DNA from: Plasmopara viticola
Taxonomy: Eukaryota; Oomycota; Peronosporomycetes; Peronosporales; Peronosporaceae
Direction: 5' to 3'
DNA: 64,000 nucleotides
Assembly (NCBI GenBank): GCA_001695595.3
Contig: MBPM02000197.1
Location: forward strand, 1-64,000
Shown here one piece after another: positions 32,739 through 42,450 of this stretch (the stretch's first letter is position 1; each line of letters begins with the position of its first letter). The notes under the pieces were generated by a model. That model ran no database searches. It had not been told where the DNA came from and worked only from the letters and a program-made list of their open reading frames with translations. The position numbers and the translations under genes are program-made.

Positions 32739-32743
32739 GCGCC

Positions 32744-35700
32744 ATGTCCTCTTCGCAAGATTCCACGGCCAAGATCTCCATTGACAAATTCAATGGAGAC
32801 AACTACGCGACTTGGAACCGCTACATGCGTGGCGTGTTCCTGACCAAGTCAGTCTGGCATGTCGTGAACCGTGAGGTGACACCGACGTTTACGGATCCTC
32901 GCGCTTCGGACGACTACGTCAAGTCGAGCAACGTCGCTTTCGGTCTTTTGCTCCTGCATATGGACGCGGACTACCATCATGTGGTTGACGACTGTGAGGA
33001 AGCATGAGTGGCGTGGACACGCATCAAGACACTCTACGGCGGGTCGCAGAAGGCTGGGCGTATCTACTTGAAGCGCCAGCTGTTCAGCATGGAGATGGCG
33101 GAAGGCGGCAATGTGTTGCATCATTGCAATGAGGTCCTCAACATCGCGGCCAAGCTAAGCAGCATCGGCGCCAAGATGGAGGACGAGGACGTTGCGATCT
33201 GTTTGCTGCGCAGTCTGCCCAAGAGCTTCGAGAACGTCGTTCTCAACTTGGAGATGAGCAGCAACGAGCTTCGATCGCGGGACGTCGTGAGAGTACTGAC
33301 GAACGAGCATATCAAGAGGCAAGGTGCGAAGGCTACGGTGGTGAAGACTGAAGACGCTGCGAAAGCGTTCAGTGCCGAACGTGAGCCGCACCAATGCACG
33401 TATTGCGGAAAACTGGGGCACTCGGTGGATCGGTGCTGGACCAGGCAGAAAGCTGAAAACAAAGGGCCAAGACGCGGTGGCAATGGTCGTGGACGCGGGG
33501 CCAACAATGTCCAATGGCGCAACGACGACGACTACGAATACCATGATCGAGTCGCCTTCGCAGTTTCGCTTGAATGTGGACTATCAACGGGCAAGAGTAT
33601 GCCAGGGATGTGGGCGGTCGACAGCGGCGCAACGCACCACATCTGCAACGACAAGGCTAAGTTTACAAGCCTCAACGAACAAGATGGAGGCGAACTTTCG
33701 GTGGCTGATGGCAGGAAAGCTGCAATCAAGGGTGTGGGAACCATCATCGAACGGGTGGTTCTACCCAATGGCGATGAACAAGACATCGAGATCAAGAATG
33801 CGTTGTTCGTGCCGAACATGAACAAGAATCTGCTGTCGGTGCCGCAGATAAACAAGACCGGCAAGTTTCGAGTGGTGTTCGACGGTTCCAAAATGCATGT
33901 AGCATGCAAAAACTCGACTCAAGTAGTGGCAACGGCGGACCTCGCTGATGGACTATACTGGCTTCGGACACCGCAAAGATCTGCAAACATGGTGACGAGC
34001 TCCAGATCTGCTGATCTACATGCACGCATGGGTTATGCGCTACTAGATGTTCTTCGAAAAATGATCACAAGTGGCATGATCAAGGATGCGACCATGCCTG
34101 CGAAGTCAAGTGGATCAAGCGTGTGCCTCGGCTGTCAGCAAGGAAAGATGGTCCAAAAACCATTCCCAAGCAACCGTGACAAGCGCTGCTACGACACCTT
34201 CGAGCTTCTTCACTTTGACATCTGTGGCCCCATGGAACAAGCGTCGATTGGTGGCAGCAGATATCTGCTATTGATCGTGGACGAAGCAAGTGGCTGCATG
34301 AAGGGATTCTGTTTGCGATCCAAGTCCGAGAGTGAAGACTGCATCCGGAACTTCATCGTCAAAATTCAGCACCATTTCGAGAAGAAGGTCAAGTTTGATC
34401 GCCACGATGGAGCTCGAGAATTCGCTGCCAACTCTCTCAAGATGTTCTATGAAGATGAAGGCATCGAGCAACAGGTCACCGTCCCGTATGCGCATCAGAC
34501 CAACGGGACGGCAGAGCGGGCCATCAGAACAATTGTCACCATCGGCCGGAGTCTGCTGCATCATGCAAAACTGGACAAGTGTTTCTGGGCCGAAGCAGCA
34601 ATGACGGCGATCTACGTGAAGAACCGACTGCCATCGCCCAAGATTCCCCACATGACACCGTACGAAATCGTGCACAATGCCAAGCCAAGCGTCAAACACA
34701 TGCGCGTTTTTGGGTGTCGAGCACACATCCTGACCCCAAGCAAAAAGCGCCTCAAGTGGGACCCCAAGGCCCGTGTCGGACTGTTCATGGGGTACGAAGA
34801 AGTCTCCAAAGCGTATCGAGTATTCGACATCGAGGCCGGACAAATAGTCATCAGTCGGGACGTCAACTTTGATGAATCAAGCTTTGGACTTTCGGCGGAC
34901 TCACCACATGAAGACCTGGAGGATGCGGTGCTGGACCTCGATTTGCTTGAGATAAACGAGGACAGCGTGCGTCAAGTCAACTACAAGCAGACTGGCAAGC
35001 GTAAATCACGACAGGACACGAATGTCGTACGCTCGGATCATCGTCAAAGAGGACTGGAAGAATTAAGTGCGCCGGACAATGAACACGACCACCACCGGAG
35101 AAGTCGATCAAGGACGCGGGATGTACTGATTGACGAGGAAGAAAAAGGGACTAGTGATCAAGATGATGATTCTACGCCGCCAACATTTTGGCGAGCCAGT
35201 GCCAACGCGGTCGAAGCATGCGATCTGGCTGAGCCTGCAACTTTTCGAGTTGCAGTCAATGGACCAGACCAAGTGCACTGGCACAAGGCCATTCAAGCTG
35301 AGCTGGAGTCGATGTGTCTTCGCGGAGTCTTTCGTGCTGCCAAGTTGCCGACCAACCAACGCGCCATTGATACCAAATGGGTATTCAAGATCAAGCGAAA
35401 GGCGGATGGCTCGATCGAGAAATTCAAGGCGCGCCTCGTTGCAAAAGGATTCAAGCAGAAATACGGGATCGACTACATGGAGACGTTCTCACCGGTCGTC
35501 AAGTACGCGACTCTACGAATGATTGTCGCAGTCACCAAGCACTTCGACTGGCCTTTGGACCAACTCGATGTTGTGACAGCGTTCCTGTACGGTGTGATGA
35601 AGGAGAAAGTGTTCTGTGTCATTCCTGAAGGTGTCGAAATGGATGGCGACTTCAACTGCCTTGAACTGGTGAAAGCGATCTACGGTCTCAAGCAAGCCTC

Positions 35701-36781
35701 GCGCGTCTGGAATGAGACTTTCGACAAATTCGTGTGCTCGATTGGTTTCCAAGTTTCGGACTTCGACCCATGTCTGTACATCAAGTTGGTGAACGGTCAC
35801 TGTGTGCTGGTCCTGATCTACGTGGACGATGTTTTGGTCACAGGCAGCTCACGAGACATGATTGAGCAGACGAAGTGCGACCTCAAGACGCGTTTCGAGA
35901 TGACGGACAGTGGCAAGTGCACATTTGTGCTGGGCATCGAGTTGGTGGATGAACCCAACGGCGGTGTTATCATGTGCCAGCGACGCTACATCAATGACAT
36001 TCTCAAGCGTTTTGGGATGAATGACTGTAAGGCCACTGTCAGCCCGGTCGACTTGAGCACTCAACTATTGCCAAGCAAGAGTGCAACCAAGGTGGATGCT
36101 CCGTTTCGAGAAGCAGTGGGTGCTTTGATGCACTTGATGACAGCGACGCGCCCGGATATTGCATACGCCGTGGGCTATGTGTCGCGGTTCATGGAAAACC
36201 CGCAACAAGAACATTGGACTGCCGTCAAGCGTATTTTCCGCTACCTTCAAGGCACCAAGTCGCACGGACTACGCTATCAACCAAGCGGCGAAATCGACTT
36301 CCGAGGTTACTCCGACGCGGATTGGGCTGGTGACCACGCGGATCGCAAGTCAACGTCGGGCTACGTTTTTATGGTGCTTGGTGCACCCATCAGCTGGGGA
36401 AGCAAGAAACAAGCAAGTGTGTCGCTGTCAACGAGCGAAGCCGAATACATTGCGCTGAGTCTGGCCATCCAAGAAGGCAAGTGGATTCATCGTCTACTAT
36501 GCGAGATCATGATGACGGCCAACGATGCAGGACCGGAACTCGTCATTCTGGAGGACAATCAATCATGCATCAAGATGACCAAGAACCCGGTGAACCATGG
36601 TCGCGCAAAACACATCGACATAAAGTACCATCATATCCGTGATGAGGTCAAGCGCGGAGAAGTCAAGCTCAAGTACTGTGAGACGACGATCATGCTGGCG
36701 GACATTATGACCAAGGGACTATCAGGGCCACGCCACAAGGACTTAACGGCGGCTCTCGGCATTCATGAAAGTTCGCATTGA
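32744..36781 (+). pseudogene. Copia gag-pol polyprotein (one in-frame TGA)
   Basis: The frame from [10 protein letters not shown] at 32744 (an in-frame ATG at 32729 lies in the primer-binding site) runs 1345 codons to the TGA at 36779-36781. It is broken only by a TGA at 33005-33007 (EEA-stop-VAW). Gag has [13 protein letters not shown] and the knuckle [14 protein letters not shown]. Protease: [12 protein letters not shown]. Integrase: HARMGY...CLGC (second zinc His replaced by Tyr), [25 protein letters not shown] (the D-D-E set). [38 protein letters not shown]. RNase [20 protein letters not shown] and [13 protein letters not shown]. It would make the virus-like particle and the enzymes for replication; one nonsense change blocks full-length product. 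Confidence 0.95.
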
Positions 36782-36788
36782 GGGGGCG
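36780..36788 (+). promoter_or_regulatory. Copia polypurine tract
   Basis: gagggggcg directly precedes the 3' LTR and overlaps the gag-pol stop codon. It is the expected plus-strand primer. Confidence 0.7.
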
Positions 36789-37063
36789 TATTAAGGGTTA
36801 CCGGTACAATCCGAACTTAAAGGGTGAGTTCTTACGGATAGTTTTTACGGTAATTACCTTAGATACGATTAGACGAGTAGGTTGATTGGAAGACCCACAT
36901 GATTTATATGTGTACACATATAAATCAGGTAGTAGGAATAAGCTCCGATAAATCAATCACTTTCGAATCTCCCATCTACAGCTCAAGTGTCTTCTTGGTC
37001 AATCGATCAAGAACTCCCTTCGCCTCGCCTTTTTCAAGCCTCACTCCGTCGCCACTTCCAACA
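36789..37063 (+). repeat. Copia 3' LTR
   Basis: 275 bp with the same borders as the 5' LTR, followed by the ctcag target duplicate at 37064-37068. Confidence 0.95.
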
Positions 37064-37315
37064 CTCAGCTCAAGCAAGACTGAATGTGGTCGCGCAAACA
37101 CAGGATCTTTAACAAGCGCTGCCTTTTCGATACTGCTGCATCTACACACTTACGCGTGTGTAGATTGTGAATCCAAGAGACGCGTAAACGGACAAGGGTG
37201 CGTTTAGCGATATAGCTTACGATTTGACCGCCTCGTTTAAACATAACTACAGGCAGTTTATTCTGCTAGGCAAGGACCTATCATGTTACGGCCCGGTGAT
37301 GTGTTAGTTGCATGC
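37064..37315 (+). pseudogene. PCK1: PEP carboxykinase relic, 3' part
   Basis: After the LTR the relic continues with SSSKTECGRANT (the SKTEN-R block), then SLTSAAFSILLHL (the FLT-DAFGVLPP block). It then jumps through a small hairpin to the C-terminal NPRDA region, where the next codon is TAA, and to ASFKHNYRQFILLGKDLSCYGPVMC. About 150 residues between DAFGVLPP and the C-terminus are deleted. The tail matches the gene end at 3-182 of the window. Confidence 0.7.
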
Positions 37316-37857
37316 ATAATTTCCATATAAAAGCAGTGATATCAAGATTGGTACCTTTTTGTCTTGTGTTGCCGATATCCTTCCTGAGTACAAGACAGGC
37401 ACATTCCTTCTGACGAAGCGTGGCAAGGATAGTACGAGAGGGTGCACCAGCTTTGGTCATCGTAGAAATGATGGTCTCTTTCCTTAGGTTTAGCGTCCGG
37501 TTGACTGCATAGGCTGCGGGGCCAGAGGCGGCCTCAAGTCCAGAATGCTCGCCACACATCAATTTCATGTCCCAAAAGTAGTTGCCAGATTGCTGCAAGA
37601 CGCGTTCCACAATAGCCAGCCATTGACAGCTTGTTTTGACGTAAATGTGTTCCGTATGCCATTACCCTTTTTCTTATAACAACCACTGTGAACACACCCG
37701 TGTCAAACCTTCCTTAATTCACCTGTTTTGCTCTTTTTGGTACGATTGAGTCTCACAGCAAAGCCGTTCAATTTGGCAAAAGCCTTAACAGAGCTTTCCG
37801 CCTCTTCAAAAGTAGGAAAATTGGCGATTTCGAATTGGCGATTTCGAGGTTCTACAT
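37290..37857 (-). pseudogene. FAR1-like MULE N-terminus fragment, second copy
   Basis: The minus strand encodes EIANFPTFEEAESSVKAFAK, NGFAVRLNRTKKSKTGELRKV, CVHSGCYKKK, the CQWLAIVERVLQQSGNYFWD segment, MCGEHSG and LRKETIISTMTKAGAPSRTIL. This is better preserved than the copy at 190-712 and shows the HNH-like Cys/His positions of the FAR1 finger. A stop follows RKV, the start codon is spoiled (ATG-TAG) and a 14-bp tandem duplication lies near 37.84 kb. It is antisense to the PEPCK tail. Confidence 0.55.
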
Positions 37858-38266
37858 GGTAGTTACGTGGTAAAGCAACGACAAATAATCTGAGGAATTG
37901 GTCTGGCAGGAAAACCTGCTGGCGCTTCTAAATTCGTGAAAAAGAGGTGGCTGAAGATTCGAAGCTGTACTTTGATTGGTCAGCATAAAGAGGGGGCGTG
38001 GGGGGAGGGTGTACCTATAGGCGCTCCCAAATTTATTTTTATATAGCAGCGTCAGCATCTACTACTTGGAATAAACGAAGACTTTAACTTCAATAAAATT
38101 GATTTGTGCAATATGAGAATTGTAGAAGCAGGTAAAACAAGCTCGTTTAATTGTAGTGCTTATCAAAGTCACCGCAACAATTGATTCGAAATCATGCGTT
38201 ATTCCTGGATGTTATTTTTTTGTCTCGTTTACATAGTAAGCTTTCGCTAAGAAAAATAGCCTTCTT

Positions 38267-38725
38267 GTCGACGCTGCAAAAAGAATGGACGCAGGAGTCT
38301 ATCTCTACCCCTTCCACATCGCGCGCTTGCCTAAGACGTTCACGAGGCTTACATTTTTTCTGCTTAAAGATGCACGCATTAATCTACCAGCTATGATTGC
38401 CTTATTGATAATCTTTAATCAAACTTTTATAAGACAGATTCTCTACAGCTGTATTGCAGGGGCAAGTCAAAGGTATATACCTGTTCCTTTTAACTATGAT
38501 CACCAAAAGGGCTCTGGTGAGCTCAATAGCAACTTCGCAAATTCGGGATTACATATGACTACAAATGATTGTCTACGGCGTCATGTTGAAACTACACCAC
38601 AACAGTCTCTCGAGGATCATGCACTTTGCTTCTTTTATTACAGGGTTGACATGTTGCTTACGGTGTCTATGTGGGACAAAACATTTGTTTACTACAAGAA
38701 CATTGGCCAATCGTGTACTTTATAA
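38267..38725 (+). other. Unidentified open frame in repeat block
   Basis: A frame from about 38285 to 38725 includes GASQRYIPVPFNYDHQKGSG and a CFFYYRVDMLLTV segment. Related but frame-disrupted sequence lies at 10.7-11.1 kb and, inverted, at 58.65-59.0 kb. I recognise no domain. It may be a relic of a transposon or gene. The empty LINE target (aatagccttctt, 38255-38266) is at its left edge. Confidence 0.3.
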
Positions 38726-39327
38726 TACTTTAATGCTTGAGCCTTTGTTTTCTACTTTCCTTACGATCTTTCTAAAATGTTCATCCATATCGAAGCCTCT
38801 TTAGAAGTGGGTACGAATCGGGCGCTATACCGGATCGAGTGTAGCACAAAATACTTATATGCTTTGTCCTATGATTATTGAGCCTGTTTGGACCTGACTT
38901 TAGTGGTTGTTGACGGATGACAAAAATCGTAAATAGACCGCGGCTGACCTACTACGCAAGCAGATAATGGTCCAACTAATACGTGAGCGATAGTTGCGCA
39001 ATTAGTAAGAACCCATCAAGCCGATTACATTGTGCTTTATACGATTGTATGTTATTCGTAGTTGGAATGGATCGAGCCACCAACCTGGTAATATAATTTT
39101 GGTCCTTTCCATAATCTTGATACGGGTAGATCACACTAATTTTGACCACGCATCAAATTGAGTGTATCAAATGACGCTAAGTATCCAATTGATTCATCGT
39201 TTTTGACCCAGATTTCCTTCTAGCCAATAGACTACCAATATCATCAACGATTAACTTTTGGTATTGCATCGGCTCTTTGAACACAACTATCGACGCCATC
39301 GAGCGCTGAATACAGTGGTCGTACGCG
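38726..39327. other. Spacer, nothing recognised
   Basis: Single-copy-looking AT-rich sequence with stops in all frames. No repeats shared with other blocks were noticed. Confidence 0.4.
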
Positions 39328-39435
39328 ATGGCTACAAGCGTCTACGAGATTTTGGGAATGCATAATGACAACGTGGACGACATTTGGGCGTCAAGAATCA
39401 ATTTCGACTTAACTGGAAATTTGACCATGATACCA
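39328..39435 (+). pseudogene. Possible N-terminal fragment of the CAF-1 p60-like WD40 gene
   Basis: ATG at 39328 gives MATSVYEILGMHNDNVDD, then IWASRINFDLTGNLT and two stops. The HNDN...INFDLTGNL spacing resembles the strand before the first WD40 blade of CAF-1 p60. The following blade (LYTGGADKEIKLWRV) lies 3 kb away on the other strand at 42.45 kb. The assignment is inference; it could be an unrelated short frame. Confidence 0.25.
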
Positions 39436-39521
39436 TAATAAACATAGAAATTTGCTTCAGTATATTGCATTAAACAAAGCAAGGACGGCTAATTGGAGTA
39501 CAGGGCGAGCTATTTTGCAAA

Positions 39522-39622
39522 GGGAAAATTGCAAAATGTGGTACAAATCGAAACTTCTCGCATAAGGTGATACAAATGTTGAAAACAGTTCCGAGAATTC
39601 AGCAGTGTCTGATCCCTCATGT
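39522..39622 (+). repeat. MULE left terminal inverted repeat
   Basis: 101 bp, complementary to 42143-42242 with scattered mismatches and one or two indels. Confidence 0.85.
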
Positions 39623-39686
39623 AAAATATGTGGAGAGGTAATTTTCATCAAACAAACCCAACAATCACTCTATTATCGCAGTCTCT

Positions 39687-41506
39687 GTGATGAGCGAACA
39701 CGGAGAAGTCGATGCCTTGAAAACGCAGCTCTGGGATACTGGAAAAACCGCAGTAGACGCCATCAAAGGCATTGCGTTTGGAGAAGGGAGGAGGGTGTGT
39801 GTCGCAACTAGGGGCGGTACATCTGGGCGTTTGAAGTGTCTGAGCGACGGAACTGGGTGTGCGTGGTTCGTCACGCTCGCAATGCTCAGGAGCAACGAAG
39901 GACCGAGAGAGTGGCACGTGACGGACGCCAATCTCGAGCACCAGAAGTGTACAAGCGTCGTCAAGACATCACACAAGCAGCAAGCCAATCGCCATGTCGT
40001 GCGGGCTGCTGTCGCAGCAGCACCAACACTAGCAACGCAAGATCTAGTCGTACAACTCCGTCTCCAGTTCGGGGTGGTTGCATCTCAGCACGTTGTGTAT
40101 CGCGCAAAGGAGACTGTGAAACAGCGCCTGGTCGCAGAAGATCCGTCAACTGTTTGACTCCTCCCAAGTTTCTTGGTAGAGCTGGCGGAACTGAACCCGG
40201 GGTGAAAATAGACTTCCAGTGCTACGAGCCGGGCTATTTCGCCTAGCCATGACCGTTCTAGACCCACAATGGGTTGTGCGTGGACAAAGCGTGTACGGGA
40301 TTGACGCAACTCACATGAAGCACCGGAATTACAGCGGGGTGTAATTTGTTCTGGTCACCTGTGACGGAAACATCTGCAATCAAGTCGCAGCTGTGGCACT
40401 AGCTCCCGTGGAAGACTATGACAATTACCACTGGTTCTCCATCAACGCGATCAATCACGGATTTCTTCGGCGCACCAGCCTGGTGTTCAGTGACCGTAAC
40501 CAAGGCTTGATGTTGGCCGCCGATCAACATGGCGTGTTCAACATATTCTGCGTGTGGCACATCATAGGTATGGCATCTCATGCATGTCGGTGCTGTGTAA
40601 TTGTCTCACTTGCAAACGTTCTGTTTATTCTGATCATGTCGAAGGAAACCTGCGAGCAGACAAGAAGGTGCGGCTTGCTGTCAGCCAAGAGAAATTTGTG
40701 TGGCAAGCAAACTCTGCAACTTCTGTAGAAGAGTTCGAGCGAGCACAAGACGGCCTGAATTAGGTCAACTCAGAAGCGGAAAAGTATCTGCGGTGCATCC
40801 CTGTGGAGAAGTGGACTCTGCACCCACACTACGAGCTTACACCGCTCTTCGGATGGCGAACGACTAACTTTGTGAAAAGCGAGCAGACACGGAGTTCGAA
40901 ACTCAAGCCCAGAATGATGCTCCCGTTCGAGTTCTTCAAAGCAATTTCTACGATACTGATGGGGGAACGTCGCACCCGCCAGCAACAGTGCGAAGAATGG
41001 CCGAGGCAGGGCCGTTTAGTGACACCTTGGGCGGAGAAAAGGTTCAACACGCAACTGAAGCTCGCAGCTCAGTACACCGCTGTATCCAGCTCGGATGTGA
41101 TTGCCTTCGTGGCGCACGTGACGAGTCCAATGACGTATTGACGTGTCAACATTGAGGCACCATACTGCTCGTGTGAGACGTGAAAGCAACTGAAGATACC
41201 GTGTCAACATCTATATGCCGTTAGGGCGGCAGCCAAGGCAACTGAGTCTACATTGTCTCAAATGGGAGCATGTTACACGGCGATCTGCTACCAATCAGGG
41301 ATGGGGACTCTCGAAATTCCCGAGGACCGAGCTCTGCACCCAGATTCTGGTGTCCTACCTGCAGGTTTTGTTCGACAGGCTGGGCATCCAAAGAAGAGAC
41401 GCATTCGGTCTCAAGGTGAGAGTTCAGGTCGCAGACTATACAAATGTACCACATGCGGTAAAGCAGACGGACACAAAAAGACAACATGTCGTGCGCACTC
41501 TCCATG
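39687..41506 (+). pseudogene. MULE transposase (degraded)
   Basis: An N-terminal finger-like part (39687-40157: GGTSGRLKCLSDGTGCAWFV, the REWHVTDANLEHQKC segment) is followed, after shifts, by the DDE core: VYGIDATHMKHRNYSGV (first Asp), a stop, FVLVTCDGN, YHWFSINAINHGFL, LVFSDRNQGLMLA (second Asp), GVFNIFCVWHI (CxxH-like). The post-core is KYLRCIPVEKWTLHP with TTNFVKSEQ. The SWIM region is poorly preserved, and a terminal zinc knuckle CTTCGKADGHKKTTC lies near 41.45 kb. Stops and frameshifts near 40.16, 40.34, 40.57, 40.76 and 41.14 kb make it non-functional. Confidence 0.8.
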
Positions 41507-41758
41507 ACTCTTAATGAAGTTGTGCAATCGAGCAGACTTACACTAAAAAAGTTTTTCTTACTCTGTGATACGATATCCCTCAGTATGCCTGGGCCCCTGT
41601 GATAGTTGATTGTGGCACAATGCACTGACACGTCAGGGCACTCGTCGAACCGCTATCAGAAGGGCACCCGACTTCTAGTACTTAGCATACTGATGGTCAA
41701 TTTGTTCACACTGAAAGCCGGCTGGTCGCTCAGGGGCACCGGCTCTATCGACTGTGAG

Positions 41759-42073
41759 ATTTAAGCTACCGGAACCCACGCGCTAGGACTAAGCTGTCTC
41801 TATCGCGGGATGCTGGTTGCAATCCGACCCATATTGGGACTGAGTTCCGTACCCCTCATTACACTTTGGGGCTTTATCGGTCAGTGGGGCGTCCCCCACC
41901 CAAACTACCCAATCGGGCGCGTTTTGGTAGGGCAGTCACACACTCGGGTGTGATAGCTCGTCCACCTTAGTGACCTATCTCCGGCTGCCTTAATTCGGAT
42001 TCTATGGGTATCGAACCAGGCACCTGCCAGTCCTGGGTCGAACGGCTAACCGCTCGAGCCACAGGGTCGGTTG
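41759..42073 (-). mobile_element. tRNA-derived SINE nested in the MULE
   Basis: On the minus strand the head starts ccgaccctgtggctcgag. It has a pol III A box TGGCTCGAGCGG (42061-42050) and a B box GGTTCGATACC (42017-42007), with tRNA-like spacing. About 240 bp of non-tRNA body follow. A perfect 13-bp TSD, tatcgactgtgag, flanks it (41746-41758 and 42074-42086). The T-stem does not pair, so it is not a functional tRNA gene. Confidence 0.8.
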
Positions 42074-42142
42074 TATCGACTGTGAGCTAGACACTCTTTG
42101 TAGCCATCACTTTGCAGCCATGTGAGCCAAAACTCGTATTTA

Positions 42143-42242
42143 ACATGAGGGATCAGACACTGCTGAATATTTAGAACTGTTTTAACATTTGTATCACCTT
42201 ATGCGAGAACTTTCGATTTGCATCACATTTTGCAATTTTTCC
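42143..42242 (-). repeat. MULE right terminal inverted repeat
   Basis: 100 bp, inverted partner of 39522-39622, followed by the ttttgcaaa TSD. Confidence 0.85.
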
Positions 42243-42282
42243 TTTTGCAAAACATCTTCACTGGCTTTTTTGTTAGGTCAAA

Positions 42283-42450
42283 AAAATGTATCTTCCATGT
42301 GAAAACAGCACACAATCAAGGCAACGATCGTACCCTGAGAGGCTGAAAATGAACTCAAGCACTACGCCGCCTTTGGCTGCGACGTCCTCCATTTCACCCA
42401 CGCGCCACAACTTGATCTCCTTGTCGGCACCTCCCGTATACAAAAACACA
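42283..42450 (-). pseudogene. CAF-1 p60-like WD40 fragment, second copy
   Basis: The minus strand encodes FLYTGGADKEIKLWRVGEME, VLEFIFSLSGYDRCLDCVLF and SHGRYIFLT before a stop. It is slightly better preserved than the copy at 18.62-18.80 kb. It lies at the 3' edge of the DNAJC11 relic D5, as in D2, so both were carried in the same duplication. Confidence 0.45.

Larger units (their letters stand above)
32450..37063 (+). mobile_element. Nearly intact Ty1/Copia LTR retrotransposon
   Basis: A 4614-bp element with 275-bp LTRs differing at only about three positions, a perfect 5-bp TSD, a primer-binding site, one long gag-pol frame with a single in-frame stop, and a purine tract before the 3' LTR. 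LTRs begin TATTAAGG and end CCAACA, an unusual TA...CA border. The low LTR divergence indicates recent insertion. It interrupts a PEPCK gene that had already decayed. Confidence 0.95.
39522..42242 (+). mobile_element. Mutator-like (MULE) DNA transposon with 100-bp TIRs and 9-bp TSD
   Basis: Terminal inverted repeats lie at 39522-39622 and 42143-42242. They start GGGAAAATTGC and GGAAAAATTGC and share the inner blocks CGCATAAGGTGATACAAATG and CAGTGTCTGATCCCTCATGT. A perfect 9-bp duplication ttttgcaaa flanks it (39513-39521, 42243-42251). The uninserted sequence is seen three times in the 120-bp repeats at 17.1-17.46 kb. It contains a degraded transposase and a nested SINE. Confidence 0.9.

Noticed and set aside
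34268..34843. Minus-strand frame inside Copia integrase
   Set aside because: It is a shadow of the gag-pol frame, without domains or promoter.
33008..36781. Copia polyprotein starting at 33008
   Set aside because: The codon there is GTG just after an in-frame TGA; Gag residues continue upstream in the same frame to 32744.
38726..39327. Hidden gene in the low-repeat spacer
   Set aside because: All frames have frequent stops and no motif was recognised.
42007..42061. tRNA gene
   Set aside because: A and B boxes are present but the T and anticodon stems do not pair, and the unit continues for about 240 bp with a 13-bp TSD, so it is a SINE.
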